Positions 7,816-17,202 are shown, counted from the first letter of the stretch. The stretch is DNA of 41,205 nt from JBDTYT01 sp040005555 (GCA_040005555.1 JBDTYT010000006.1:1-41205), one strand, 5' to 3'. Notes: generated from the sequence alone by a model not told the origin. Numbers and translations: made by a program.

Positions 7816-9252
7816 GTGCCGTTCCCACGACCGAGGAAGGCCGACCTGCCGCGCCATCACGCCGCTTCGCGCTCGAGCGCTGTGCTGGTCGCGCTGCTGC
7901 TCATCATCCTGGCTCCGGCGACACCGACCCGCGCGGGGGGACTGGGTCAGCCGGTCTGGCCGCAGTTCCAGGGCGGGCCGGGGCACCCGGGAGCGCTCGG
8001 CGGCGCCCCGGCTCCTCCGTACCGACAGGCGTGGGCGTTCCACGCGCCCGAAGGAGCGCTCTCCGGGGCGGTGATCGTTGGTTCAGTGGCGATCACGGTC
8101 GGCCAACAAGCGGTGTACGGGGTCGACATCGGCACGGGCGAGCAGGTGTGGCAGCTGATCCGCAACGGTGGCCCCTTGTCGATGCCCGCGATGGGAACGG
8201 TCGGCGCAGAACAGGTCCTCGTCTTCCTCGATGAGTCCGAGAGTCTCGGAACGAGCATGGTGGCCGTGGACCTGTCGTCGATGCGCGAGCGCTGGAGGGT
8301 GCCGCTCGGGGCCGTCACGCGCAGCGGCGTCACCGTGGACGGCGGGAACGCGTATGCGGCCGACGCTGATGGCACCGTGTACGCCGTGAGTCTGGACACC
8401 GGCACACTGCTGTGGACCGCCGACACGATCGGCAGGGTCGAGGGGCCTTTGGCCGCCGCCGACGGCAACGTATACGTCGTCGCGCGCGATGCGGGTCAAC
8501 AGCGTGTCCAGGTCGTGGCCCTCGACCCGCAGACAGGTGACCCGCGCTGGGACTTCTCGCCCCGGGTCGGGGCGGCGACCGCATCGGTTCCCGCGGCCGG
8601 GAACGGCCTCGTGATCATCGGCGCGGCCGATCGGCTCATCCACGGGCTGGGGGCGGATGGTGGAACCGAGCATTGGACCTCCCTCGCGCTGTCCTTGTTC
8701 TCTCCCGTCAGCGGTGCAGCCCTCGACGGCGGAACGTTGGTGATCGCCGATGCCTCCGGCGGCGTCTACCGACTCGATCCCAGGAACGGCCACGAGCTGT
8801 GGGACAACCAGCTGAACGAGCTCGTCGTGCGGAGCTCTCCCGTGGTTGCCGGGACGACCGTGTTGGTCGGGTTGAACGACGGGCGGCTCGTGGCGCTTGA
8901 CATGGGCACGGGACATCTCATCTGGCAGAACCGACCGACACCGGGTCTGATCGGCTCGATCGCGCTCTCGCCCGATGCAGTAGTAGCGGTGAAGGGGGGA
9001 AGCACTCCCGGACTCGTCGCCTTCGTCCACGATCCCCAGGGATCGCTGACCGACGTTCCGTCCCCGACGGAGATCGACCTCGGGAAGTTGTTCGGCAACT
9101 TCGCCGTGGCCTTCGTCGCGAGCGTGGTCGTCCTGTATGCACCGTTCCGCCTCGTGGCGCGCCGTTCCCCGAGCCCGGACGATGAAGGTGATGCGAACGG
9201 TGACGACGAAGCCGACGCGGACAACGACGGTGAAGACGGGGCCGAGGCATGA
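7816..9252 (+). CDS. secreted PQQ-type beta-propeller protein with C-terminal membrane anchor
   Basis: About 478 residues: signal peptide (VLVALLLIILAPATPTRA), then a repeated pattern of outer-membrane BamB/PQQ-dehydrogenase-like blades (GEQVWQLI, LLWTADTIG, GDPRWDFS, TEHWTSL, GHELWDNQL, GHLIWQNR). A transmembrane helix near residues 420-440 and an Asp/Glu-rich cytoplasmic tail end the protein. It should display a propeller outside the membrane, perhaps as a binding scaffold; PQQ-enzyme active-site residues are not evident. The start is unsure. GTG 7816 gives a positively charged n-region, but TACCAT sits directly before it. An alternative is CTG 7846, preceded by GAGGAAGG. The stop overlaps the next gene (ATGA). 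Confidence 0.8.
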   Translation: MPFPRPRKADLPRHHAASRSSAVLVALLLIILAPATPTRAGGLGQPVWPQFQGGPGHPGALGGAPAPPYRQAWAFHAPEGALSGAVIVGSVAITVGQQAVYGVDIGTGEQVWQLIRNGGPLSMPAMGTVGAEQVLVFLDESESLGTSMVAVDLSSMRERWRVPLGAVTRSGVTVDGGNAYAADADGTVYAVSLDTGTLLWTADTIGRVEGPLAAADGNVYVVARDAGQQRVQVVALDPQTGDPRWDFSPRVGAATASVPAAGNGLVIIGAADRLIHGLGADGGTEHWTSLALSLFSPVSGAALDGGTLVIADASGGVYRLDPRNGHELWDNQLNELVVRSSPVVAGTTVLVGLNDGRLVALDMGTGHLIWQNRPTPGLIGSIALSPDAVVAVKGGSTPGLVAFVHDPQGSLTDVPSPTEIDLGKLFGNFAVAFVASVVVLYAPFRLVARRSPSPDDEGDANGDDEADADNDGEDGAEA

Positions 9253-10226
9253 GCAAGAAGCGCCGCAAGCCGAAGCCGAGGTCCGGGTACCGCCCTCCAG
9301 GGACGGCCGCGGCGCCCGTCGCCGAGCGGGCGACGCCGACCGCCGGGTCCCGCACCGGCAGGACCCGCGGCGAGGTTCCGTCTGTCCTCGGGTTCCTGTC
9401 GCGCGGAAGCGGCGACTCACCGTTCCCCCCGGTCCCGCAATCGATCGCGCGAGGAGCGATCGCCGTCGGCTCCTCGCTCGTGCTCCTCGTGACGGCGTTC
9501 GTGCTCGAGTTCCTCCTGTGGGTGGGGCTCGTGTCCCTCGGCCTCGAGGGACCGCCCGGTCGCCTCGTGAACCTGTTGGCGCTGCCTCCCATCAGCACGT
9601 ACTTCGACGCCTTGAACGGCGTCACGATCTACGGGTTCGGTGGCGCGGGGTTCGGGGCGGCGACCGCGTTCATCGTGGTGCGGGCGCTGATCCTCTCCGT
9701 CGTCGTTGGGTTGGTGGTGCAGACCCTCGAGGGGGAGGGCTCACCCCTCGATGGCGTGAAGCGTGGCCTCGCCGCCTTCCCGACGGTGCTCGTGACCGGG
9801 ATCCTCGCCCTGAGCCTGATGATCGTGGGAAGCGTGATCTTGCCGATCTTCGGCCCCGGGCTCGGGTTCCTGGGGTCGGTGCTCACGTTGGTGGCGGCGC
9901 TCTTCTTCCTGGTGTACGCGCCGATCGCCGCCGTTCGCGAGGGCCGGCCCATCCAGGAGACGATCCGGCGTTCGGCCCGAGCCGCCATGATGCCCGGCAG
10001 TCGTCACCTGCTCTTTTGCATGCTCTACATCTTCCTGACGCTGCCGATCCTCGTCGCGCTCGCCCCGAACGGGAACCTGCTCGGGGTGAACCCCTCGATC
10101 TCGATGTGGACCTACGGGCTGATCACCACGTTCGTGCACCTCACGTTCCTGGCCGCGTTCGCGTACCGGTGGATCCGGGCCGAAGACCATGTGCCCGACG
10201 AGCCGCTGAGGGGCCGCCGACGGTAA
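9249..10226 (+). CDS. polytopic membrane protein of unknown function
   Basis: A 325-residue protein I do not recognise. The first 60 residues are basic and Pro/Arg/Gly-rich (MSKKRRKPKPRSGYRPP), so cytoplasmic. About six hydrophobic segments follow, roughly at 68-100, 125-150, 178-200, 203-225, 252-272 and 285-310. The segment VREGRPIQETIRRSARAAM between helices resembles the cytoplasmic loops of small integral-membrane families with repeated helix bundles, but no motif is diagnostic. The ATG overlaps the stop of the PQQ-propeller gene by 4 bases, so the two proteins are made together and may form one membrane complex. It is followed by the rpsB promoter. Confidence 0.75.
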   Translation: MSKKRRKPKPRSGYRPPGTAAAPVAERATPTAGSRTGRTRGEVPSVLGFLSRGSGDSPFPPVPQSIARGAIAVGSSLVLLVTAFVLEFLLWVGLVSLGLEGPPGRLVNLLALPPISTYFDALNGVTIYGFGGAGFGAATAFIVVRALILSVVVGLVVQTLEGEGSPLDGVKRGLAAFPTVLVTGILALSLMIVGSVILPIFGPGLGFLGSVLTLVAALFFLVYAPIAAVREGRPIQETIRRSARAAMMPGSRHLLFCMLYIFLTLPILVALAPNGNLLGVNPSISMWTYGLITTFVHLTFLAAFAYRWIRAEDHVPDEPLRGRRR

Positions 10227-10232
10227 CGGGCC

Positions 10233-10261
10233 CTGGCGTACCGCATCGGCGCTGCTAGACT
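10233..10261 (+). promoter_or_regulatory. promoter of the rpsB operon
   Basis: A -35-like CTGGCG (10233-10238), a 17-base spacer and TAGACT (10256-10261) form a plausible housekeeping promoter in the only gap before rpsB. The start site would be near 10268, leaving a leader of about 120 bases. Confidence 0.5.
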
Positions 10262-10267
10262 GCCCTT

Positions 10268-10389
10268 CGCCGGCGCGCGAGCGCCGAGCTCACACGCCCG
10301 GGGACCGCGCCCGGGGGTCCCGGAGCAGTCTCCCGGGCCGAGGCGCGGGTCGAACCGGGCGGAGGGAACAACCGGAAGGAGGAAGCACC
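10268..10389 (+). promoter_or_regulatory. structured 5' leader of rpsB
   Basis: The leader holds a perfect 6-pair stem CGGCGC/GCGCCG closed by a GCGA (GNRA) tetraloop at 10271-10286, almost at the predicted 5' end. A second stem is GGGACC/GGTCCC (10301-10306 with 10316-10321). The ribosome-binding site AAGGAGGAAG lies just before the GTG. In E. coli, S2 represses its own operon through the rpsB leader; whether this unrelated sequence does the same is inference. Confidence 0.4.
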
Positions 10390-11265
10390 GTGCCTGTCGT
10401 CACCAGGCGGGAGCTCCTCGAGGCAGGCGTCCATTTCGGACACCAGACACGGCGCTGGAACCCGAAGATGGGTCGGTTCCTGTACGGGGAGCGGTCCGGC
10501 ATCTACATCATCGATCTCGAGAAGACGCTCATCGGGGTCGAGGAGGCGTACGCATACGCGAGGGACCTCGGCCGGCGAGGCGGCATCGTTCTGTTCGTAG
10601 GAACGAAGAAGCAAGCACAGGAGGTCATCACCGAGCACGCGGAGCGTGTCGGCATGCCCTCCGTCACCACCCGGTGGCTCGGCGGCATGCTCACGAACTT
10701 CCAGACGGTCTCACGGCGACTGCTCCGGCTGCGCGAGCTCCAAGAGATGGAGCGCACCGGTGCCTTCGACTATCTCCCGAAGAAGGAAGCCATCCGTCTG
10801 CGCCACGAGCGCGACAAGCTGGAGCGCAACCTCGGCGGGATGCGGAACCTCGAGCGGCTGCCCGACGCCATCTTCGTGATCGATACGAAGAAGGAGCACA
10901 TCGCCGTGAACGAGGCCCGCAAACTCGGCCTGCCGGTGATCGCGATCGTGGACACGAACTGCGACCCGGACGAGGTCGACTATGTGATCCCGGGCAACGA
11001 CGACGCGATCCGCTCGGTCACCCTCGTGACCCGCGTGATCGCCGACGCGTTGGTCGAGGGCCGCCAGGAGGGACGCGAGGCCATGGTCACGCGCGCCACG
11101 GGCCCCGAGATCGAGCCCGAGCTCGAGGTCGCTCCCCAAGCACCTGCACCCCCTCCCGCGGCCGCGGAGCAGTCGATCGAGGTCGAGCCCCCCGGGCCCG
11201 CGCCCGAACCCGACGCCGCCGCTCCGGCGATGGCCGTCGAGGGAGCCGATCAGGAGAACGCATGA
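10390..11265 (+). CDS. rpsB: 30S ribosomal protein S2
   Basis: Ribosomal protein S2, 291 residues. The N-terminal signature VVTRRELLEAGVHFGHQTRRWNPKM and the blocks FVGTKKQAQ, RWLGGMLTNF, LPDAIFVIDTKKE and PVIAIVDTNCDPD are all conserved. After about residue 228 comes a tail of some 60 residues dominated by Ala, Pro and Glu, which is not part of the S2 fold. The GTG start is supported by a strong ribosome-binding site (AAGGAGGAAG). The stop overlaps the tsf ATG. It is the first gene of the operon with tsf, pyrH, frr and cdsA. Confidence 0.97.
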   Translation: MPVVTRRELLEAGVHFGHQTRRWNPKMGRFLYGERSGIYIIDLEKTLIGVEEAYAYARDLGRRGGIVLFVGTKKQAQEVITEHAERVGMPSVTTRWLGGMLTNFQTVSRRLLRLRELQEMERTGAFDYLPKKEAIRLRHERDKLERNLGGMRNLERLPDAIFVIDTKKEHIAVNEARKLGLPVIAIVDTNCDPDEVDYVIPGNDDAIRSVTLVTRVIADALVEGRQEGREAMVTRATGPEIEPELEVAPQAPAPPPAAAEQSIEVEPPGPAPEPDAAAPAMAVEGADQENA

Positions 11266-11870
11266 CCCAGATCAGTGCAGAGCAAGTGAAGCGGCTCCGC
11301 GATCTGAGCGGCGCAGGCATGATGGACTGCAAGAAGGCCTTGCAGGACGCCGGCGGTGACATCGACAAGGCGTTCGAGCTGTTGCGCGAGAAGAACCTCG
11401 CGTCAGCCTCGAAGCGGGCCGGCCGCTCGGCGAACCAAGGCCGGATCGACAGCTATATCCACTTCAATAACACCGTTGGGGTGCTGATCGAGGTGAACTG
11501 CGAGACCGACTTCGTCGCGAACACCCCCGACTTCCAGCAGCTGGTCAAGGATGTCGCGCTGCACGTCGCGAGCCCCGCGGCTCCTCGCTGGCTGGCCCGC
11601 GATGACGTCCCCGGCGACGTGGTGGACTCCGAGCGTCACATCTTCGAGATCCAGGCCAAGGAGTTGGGGAAGCCGGACAACGTCATCCCGAATATCGTCG
11701 AGGGAAAGCTCAAGGCGTTCTTCGAGGACAACGTGCTGCTCGATCAGAAGTTCGTGAAGGACGATGCCAAGACGATCCAGCGATTGATCGACGAGGTGTC
11801 GGCCAAGGTCGGGGAGAAAGTTGCCGTGCGGCGGTTCGTCCGGTACAAGCTTGGCGAAGACGAGAGCTAG
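11262..11870 (+). CDS. tsf: elongation factor Ts (short form)
   Basis: Nucleotide exchange factor for EF-Tu. The 202-residue protein has the N-terminal UBA-like domain (VKRLRDLSGAGMMDCKKALQ) and the core signature (SYIHFNNTVGVLIEVNCETDFVA). It ends with VGEKVAVRRFVRYKLGE. It is about 70 residues shorter than the EF-Ts of mycobacteria or streptomycetes, because the second half of the core is largely absent; similar short forms occur in Thermus and some other phyla. The ATG overlaps the rpsB stop by 4 bases (ATGA). Confidence 0.96.
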   Translation: MTQISAEQVKRLRDLSGAGMMDCKKALQDAGGDIDKAFELLREKNLASASKRAGRSANQGRIDSYIHFNNTVGVLIEVNCETDFVANTPDFQQLVKDVALHVASPAAPRWLARDDVPGDVVDSERHIFEIQAKELGKPDNVIPNIVEGKLKAFFEDNVLLDQKFVKDDAKTIQRLIDEVSAKVGEKVAVRRFVRYKLGEDES

Positions 11871-11891
11871 GGGAGGGGAGCGAGGGCGCGG

Positions 11892-12634
<743 letters not shown>

Positions 12635-12638
<4 letters not shown>

Positions 12639-13195
12639 CGGTCGAGTCCGCCATGAAGGACGCAGTGGAGAAGATGGACAAGGCGATCGTGGTGCTCAAG
12701 GAGGAGCTGTCGGGCGTGCGCACCGGTCGCGCGACCCCCGCCCTGCTCTCGCGACTGACGATGGACTACTACGGTACGCAGGTGCCGATCCAGCAGATGG
12801 CCTCGTTCTCCGTCCCCGAGCCCCGGACCCTCGTGATCCAGCCGTTCGACAAGAACGCCATCGGAGCGATCGAGAAGGCGGTCATGCAAAGCGATATCGG
12901 CATCACGCCGTCCAACGACGGCAACGTGATCCGGCTTTCCTTCCCGCCACTCACGGAGGAGCGTCGCAAGGAGCTCATCAAGGTGGTCCACCACCGAGCG
13001 GAAGAGGGCAGGGTGGCCGTGCGCAACGTGCGCCGACACTCGAAGGAAGCGCTCGAGAAGCTTGAGCATGAGGGCGCCATCTCAGAAGATGACCTCGTGC
13101 GTTCGGAGAAGGAGCTGCAGAAGCTGACCGACAAGCACGTCGCGGCGATCGACGAGATCCTCGCGCACAAAGAGCAGGAGCTCAAGGAGATCTAG
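12635..13195 (+). CDS. frr: ribosome recycling factor
   Basis: Splits the post-termination ribosome together with EF-G. It has 186 residues, the usual length. Conserved blocks include ELSGVRTGRATPALL, MDYYGTQVPIQQMASFSVPEPRTLVIQPFD and DGNVIRLSFPPLTEERRKELIK. The long helical C-terminus ends in IDEILAHKEQELKEI. The GTG start overlaps the pyrH stop by 4 bases and the last base of its TAG is the first base of the cdsA GTG, so the whole operon is translationally linked. Confidence 0.97.
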
Positions 13196-14838
13196 TGGCC
13201 GACGGCGACGACAAGGACGACCTCTTCGAGGATCTGGACAAGTTCTTCGCGCCGATCCAGGACGTCGATTGGCCCGAGCCCTCCGGATCTGCCCCCGCTG
13301 GTTCGCCGCCCCCCTCCTCAGCCTCCGAAGCGGCGCCTGGGCAGGAGGACGAGCCCTCGTTCTCCTCGACGGACGCTTCGGCAGAGGAAGGAAAGGTGGA
13401 TGAGCAGGCCAGCCCCTTCGAGGAGCCGATCCGGGTCGGGGACACGCTCAAGTCCGAGACCGTCGATCTGCCGTCGGAAGAGCCGATGTCCCCAACCGAG
13501 CCCGCGACCCCGAGCTGGCCCTCGGGCACCGAGGACGAGGCCGAAACCGGCGAAGACGTGGGGTCCTTCCTCTTCGCCTCAGAAGGCGGGGATGAGGCCG
13601 ATGACGAGGAAGAGGCCGCGGCGGATCTCTCGGTCGACGCCTTCTCGCAAGCTCCCGAGGCCTACGTCGACCTCCCTGATGCGGAGGGCGAGGATGACGT
13701 CGCCGAGCTCGACGAGGGCCACGCGGTAGCGTCCGAGGAGCCTCCCTCGCGAGAGGCGATCGAGGCGGCGGCCGAGCACTTCGCCGAGTCCGTTCGGGAG
13801 GAGGTGCGAGTGGAACCGGTCGAGCGCGCCTCGACCGAGCCGGTGGATGCGGGTCTCGCGGGGCTCCTCGCCGGTCCCGAAGGCATCGACGAGTCCGCCC
13901 TCCCTGATCTTGAGGAGCCCTCGCTCGGGCAGCGTACGGTCCGAGTCGGCGGCGAGGGTCTCGGCGGCCCCAGCTGGCAAGAACCCACGGCGGTCGAGGT
14001 CGGGCCGGACCACGAGGGACGCTCGGCCGGACGTGACGTCCCGCTGGCGTTCCTCACCGGCCTCGTGCTTGCCGGGCTCGCGCTCGGGGCGATCGCCATC
14101 GGCACGGGTCCGTTCGCGATCCTGGCGGGCCTCGTCGTGTTGTTCGCGCAGGGTGAGCTGTACCTCGCGCTGCAGAAGCGGCACTATCAACCGGCGACGG
14201 CGCTCGGCCTCGTTGCGGGAGCGCTCGTGCTCGGCGCCGGCTACTACCGGGGCGAGGCCGCCATGATCGCGATGGTCGGACTCTCGACGTTCGCGACGTT
14301 CCTGTGGTTCATGGCGACCCCGGCGCAGCACCGTCGCGACGTCGTGACGAACGTGGCGCTCACCGTGTTCGGGATCGTCTACATCCCGATGCTTGCAGGC
14401 TACGTGTTCTCGGTCCTGCGACTGTCCGACGGGCGTGGGCTGGGACTGTCCATCATCGGGCTCACGTTCGCCTACGACACGGCTGCGTTCGCCGTTGGAT
14501 ACCTTTCGGGCAGCCGGCCGCTCGCGCCGACGATCAGCCCGAAGAAGTCGTGGGAGGGCGCCATCGGTGCCACGCTCGTGGTGATGGCGCTGTCCGTGGG
14601 CGTGGTCGCGAACTCGGTCCCCTCCCTCGACACTTTCGCGAAGTCGATCGGCCTCGCCGTCGTGGTTGCGCTCTTCGCACCGCTCGGCGACCTCGCGGAG
14701 TCACTGCTCAAGCGCGACCTGCAGCTCAAGGACATGGGGAGCATCCTGCCTGGCCACGGGGGCGTCCTGGATCGGATCGATTCCGTCCTGTTCGTGGCGC
14801 CGGCCGCGTTCTTGTTCCTGCGACTCATCTTCCCCTAG
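13195..14838 (+). CDS. cdsA: phosphatidate cytidylyltransferase with long acidic N-terminal extension
   Basis: Makes CDP-diacylglycerol from phosphatidate and CTP, the branch point of phospholipid synthesis. The membrane domain starts near residue 282 and contains several helices plus SRPLAPTISPKKSWEGAIGA. The full family signature follows: SLLKRDLQLKDMGSILPGHG and then GVLDRID. The first 280 residues are unusual: hydrophilic, very rich in Glu, Asp, Ser, Pro and Ala, with no predicted fold by eye, so this protein is about twice the length of a normal CdsA (260-290 residues). The GTG at 13195 shares one base with the frr stop. In-frame starts inside the extension cannot be excluded, but codon use and the open frame suggest that it is translated. 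Confidence 0.92.
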   Translation: MADGDDKDDLFEDLDKFFAPIQDVDWPEPSGSAPAGSPPPSSASEAAPGQEDEPSFSSTDASAEEGKVDEQASPFEEPIRVGDTLKSETVDLPSEEPMSPTEPATPSWPSGTEDEAETGEDVGSFLFASEGGDEADDEEEAAADLSVDAFSQAPEAYVDLPDAEGEDDVAELDEGHAVASEEPPSREAIEAAAEHFAESVREEVRVEPVERASTEPVDAGLAGLLAGPEGIDESALPDLEEPSLGQRTVRVGGEGLGGPSWQEPTAVEVGPDHEGRSAGRDVPLAFLTGLVLAGLALGAIAIGTGPFAILAGLVVLFAQGELYLALQKRHYQPATALGLVAGALVLGAGYYRGEAAMIAMVGLSTFATFLWFMATPAQHRRDVVTNVALTVFGIVYIPMLAGYVFSVLRLSDGRGLGLSIIGLTFAYDTAAFAVGYLSGSRPLAPTISPKKSWEGAIGATLVVMALSVGVVANSVPSLDTFAKSIGLAVVVALFAPLGDLAESLLKRDLQLKDMGSILPGHGGVLDRIDSVLFVAPAAFLFLRLIFP

Positions 14839-14891
14839 CGCCCGCACCCGCCGACTGACCGATGTTCAGGTGGATTTCGGGTATCGCAGGG

Positions 14892-14897
14892 TAGTCT
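14892..14897 (+). promoter_or_regulatory. TANNNT box, leaderless-type promoter of dxr
   Basis: TAGTCT ends 6 bases before the dxr ATG and the intervening TCCTCC is all pyrimidine, the opposite of a ribosome-binding site. This is the clearest leaderless start in the window. Confidence 0.55.
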
Positions 14898-14903
14898 TCC
14901 TCC

Positions 14904-16061
14904 ATGCGGTCGCTGGTGATCCTGGGCTCGACCGGTTCGGTGGGAACCCAAGCGCTCGACGTCGTGCGTCGCAACCCCGACCGGTTCAAGGTCGTCGGTT
15001 TGTCCGCCGGGACGAACCAGGAGTTGCTCATCGGCCAGGTCCGAGAGTTCCTGCCGCCCTATGTGGCGCTGGCCGACGAACAAGCGGCCGCGGACCTGCG
15101 CGAGCACCTTTCGGGCATCCGCGGCGTCGAGGTGCTCGCGGGCCCCGGCGCCGCAGAGACCCTTGCGCGCGACACGGAATCCGACATGGTGCTGAACGCG
15201 CTTGTCGGCTCGGCGGGGCTCGCGCCGACCCTCGCCTCGCTGCAGGCCGGCAAGACGCTCGCGCTCGCGAACAAGGAGAGCCTCGTGATCGGTGGGGAGC
15301 TCGTCTTGGACCTCATCAAGGGCGAGCCTGAGCGCCTGATCCCCGTCGACTCCGAGCACGCGGCGCTGGCACAGTGCCTGCGGGGGGAGCGACGCGAGGA
15401 CCTGAAACGCGTCGTGCTCACGGGCTCGGGCGGGCCATTCCGCGGTTGGACGCGCGGGGAGCTCGCGAAGGCTTCCGTGAAGGAGGCGCTTGCGCACCCC
15501 GTGTGGCAGATGGGTCCCAAGATCACCATCGACTCCGCGACGATGATGAACAAGGGTCTGGAGGTCATCGAGGCCCACTACCTGTTCGGCATCGAGTACT
15601 CGCAGATCCACGTCGTCGTGCATCCAGAGGGGATCGTCCACGCGCTCGCCGAGTTCCGCGACGGAGCGATGATGGCCCAGTTCGCCGTGCCCGACATGAA
15701 GCTCCCCATCCAGCTCGCTCTCGGATGGCCGGACCGGCTGCCGACCGGCGTCAACTCGGTGCCGCTCACCGACGGCACCCTCACGTTCGAGCCGGTGGAC
15801 CGCGAAGCGTTCCCCGCGATCGATCTGGCGTACCGCGTCGGCGGCCTCGGCCTCACCTTCCCCGCGGCGATGAGCGCGGCCAACGAGGTCGCGGTCATGG
15901 CGTTCCTGGAGGGCAAGATCCCCCTCACGCGCATCGTCGAAGTCGTCCAGGCCGTCGTCGACGAGCACGAGGCGCCCTCGTCGGTGGTCTCGGTGGTGAA
16001 CCTCGAGCGGGCCGATGGATGGGCTCGCAAACGGGCAGCCGAGATCATCGAGGCTCGCTGA
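14904..16061 (+). CDS. dxr: 1-deoxy-D-xylulose 5-phosphate reductoisomerase
   Basis: Second enzyme of the MEP isoprenoid pathway; converts DXP to MEP with NADPH. The 385-residue protein shows the NADPH-binding ILGSTGSVGTQALDVV at the N-terminus, ALANKESLVIGGELV, the metal and substrate site PVDSEHAALAQCL, TGSGGPFRGW, HPVWQMGPKITIDSATMMNKGLEVIEA and the C-terminal helical domain. The pathway partner ispG is in the same region (19953). The ATG at 14904 follows a TANNNT box with no ribosome-binding site. Confidence 0.97.
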   Translation: MRSLVILGSTGSVGTQALDVVRRNPDRFKVVGLSAGTNQELLIGQVREFLPPYVALADEQAAADLREHLSGIRGVEVLAGPGAAETLARDTESDMVLNALVGSAGLAPTLASLQAGKTLALANKESLVIGGELVLDLIKGEPERLIPVDSEHAALAQCLRGERREDLKRVVLTGSGGPFRGWTRGELAKASVKEALAHPVWQMGPKITIDSATMMNKGLEVIEAHYLFGIEYSQIHVVVHPEGIVHALAEFRDGAMMAQFAVPDMKLPIQLALGWPDRLPTGVNSVPLTDGTLTFEPVDREAFPAIDLAYRVGGLGLTFPAAMSAANEVAVMAFLEGKIPLTRIVEVVQAVVDEHEAPSSVVSVVNLERADGWARKRAAEIIEAR

Positions 16062-16074
16062 TCGGTCGACCTCG

Positions 16075-17202
16075 ATGACCTCCGGTGTGCTGTTGCAGGT
16101 GGCGTTCTTCGTCGCGCTCATCGTGGTGATCGTCATCCATGAAGCTGCGCACTTCGGCGTCGCGAAAGCGTTCAAGATCAAGGTGGAGGAGTTCTTCGTC
16201 GGGTTCGGCCCGCGGATCTGGTCGACACGCCGGGGCGAGACCGAGTACGGCATCAAGTGGATCCCCGCCGGCGGCTACGTGAAGATCGCCGGCATGAACC
16301 CCTTCCAACCTCCTGCCGAGGAGGACCTGCCGCGGACGTTCGGTGCGAAACCGATCTGGCAGCGCGCGCTCGTGATCGTGGCCGGCCCCGCGACGCATTT
16401 CGTTCTCGCGTTCATCTTCTTCGCGGTGTGGCTCGGCGCGATCGGCCAACCCGTCCCGAACAGCCCGATCGTGAACGCAGTCAGCCCCGAACTGGGGGGA
16501 GTAGAGTCGCCGGCCGCGGCCGTCGGCTTGCGGGTCGGCGACCGCATCGTGGCGATCGGCTCGCTGCAAGACCCAACCGATGCTCAGCTGGTCGCCATCA
16601 CCCGGGCCCACGTCGGCGAGCCGCTCGATATGACGATCGAACGCGACGGCAAGCGCATCCCGGTCACCGTCACGCCGGTCCTGGCGACGGTAGCGGGTCA
16701 GCGGGTGGGACGCATCGGCGTGCTGCTCGGCGAGGCGCGGGAAACCTCCGGCCTCGTGGGCTCGGTGAGCGGGGGTGTGAAGCTCGTCGGTTCGGCCATG
16801 GCGCAGACGGTCGGAGGCCTCGGGCGGATCTTCGGTCCCGAGGGCGTCGGTCGCCTCTTCAAGCTGTTGCTCACTAACGCGCCGCGCCGGACGAGCGACC
16901 CGGCGAGCGTGGTGGGGATCGGGCGCGTCGTGAGTCAGACCGCACAGTCCGGATCGGCCTGGGACATCCTGTACATCTTCGCGCTCGTGAACGTCTTCAT
17001 CGGGTTGCTGAACCTGTTGCCGCTGCCGCCGTTCGACGGTGGCCACCTCGCCGTGCTGGCCGTCGAGAGGCTCCGTGGGGGCAAGACCATCGATATGCGT
17101 AAGCTCGTTCCGATCTCGGCCGCGGTGGCTGCGTTCTTCATCTTGTTCACGTTCGCGGTGATCTATCTGGATATCGCGAAGCCGATCAACCTGGCGCCGT
17201 AG
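16075..17202 (+). CDS. rseP: intramembrane site-2 zinc metalloprotease (RseP/Rip1 family)
   Basis: Site-2 protease that cuts transmembrane substrates such as anti-sigma factors. The 375-residue protein has the zinc motif HEAAH (His22, Glu23, His26) in the first helix, a GxxxG-like loop GFGPRIWSTRRGETEYGIKWIPAGGYVKIAGM, a PDZ domain (about 130-200), and the third zinc ligand in NLLPLPPFDGGHL. A last membrane helix ends the protein. An ATG 13 bases after dxr (16075) gives the normal family N-terminus; a start at 16015 inside dxr would add 20 unconserved residues. The dxr-rseP pairing is common in bacteria. Its substrates are unknown here. Confidence 0.94.
   Translation: MTSGVLLQVAFFVALIVVIVIHEAAHFGVAKAFKIKVEEFFVGFGPRIWSTRRGETEYGIKWIPAGGYVKIAGMNPFQPPAEEDLPRTFGAKPIWQRALVIVAGPATHFVLAFIFFAVWLGAIGQPVPNSPIVNAVSPELGGVESPAAAVGLRVGDRIVAIGSLQDPTDAQLVAITRAHVGEPLDMTIERDGKRIPVTVTPVLATVAGQRVGRIGVLLGEARETSGLVGSVSGGVKLVGSAMAQTVGGLGRIFGPEGVGRLFKLLLTNAPRRTSDPASVVGIGRVVSQTAQSGSAWDILYIFALVNVFIGLLNLLPLPPFDGGHLAVLAVERLRGGKTIDMRKLVPISAAVAAFFILFTFAVIYLDIAKPINLAP

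Noticed and set aside
7810..7846. CTG at 7846 as the start of the PQQ-propeller gene
   Set aside because: It has a good ribosome-binding site and would explain the TACCAT box, but CTG is a rare start codon, so I kept the GTG at 7816 and recorded the doubt.
10341..10360. Sequence GGGTCGAACCGGGC in the rpsB leader that resembles a tRNA T-arm
   Set aside because: The T-loop is not GTTCRA in the right frame and no acceptor, D or anticodon arms can be drawn around it. It is ordinary leader sequence.
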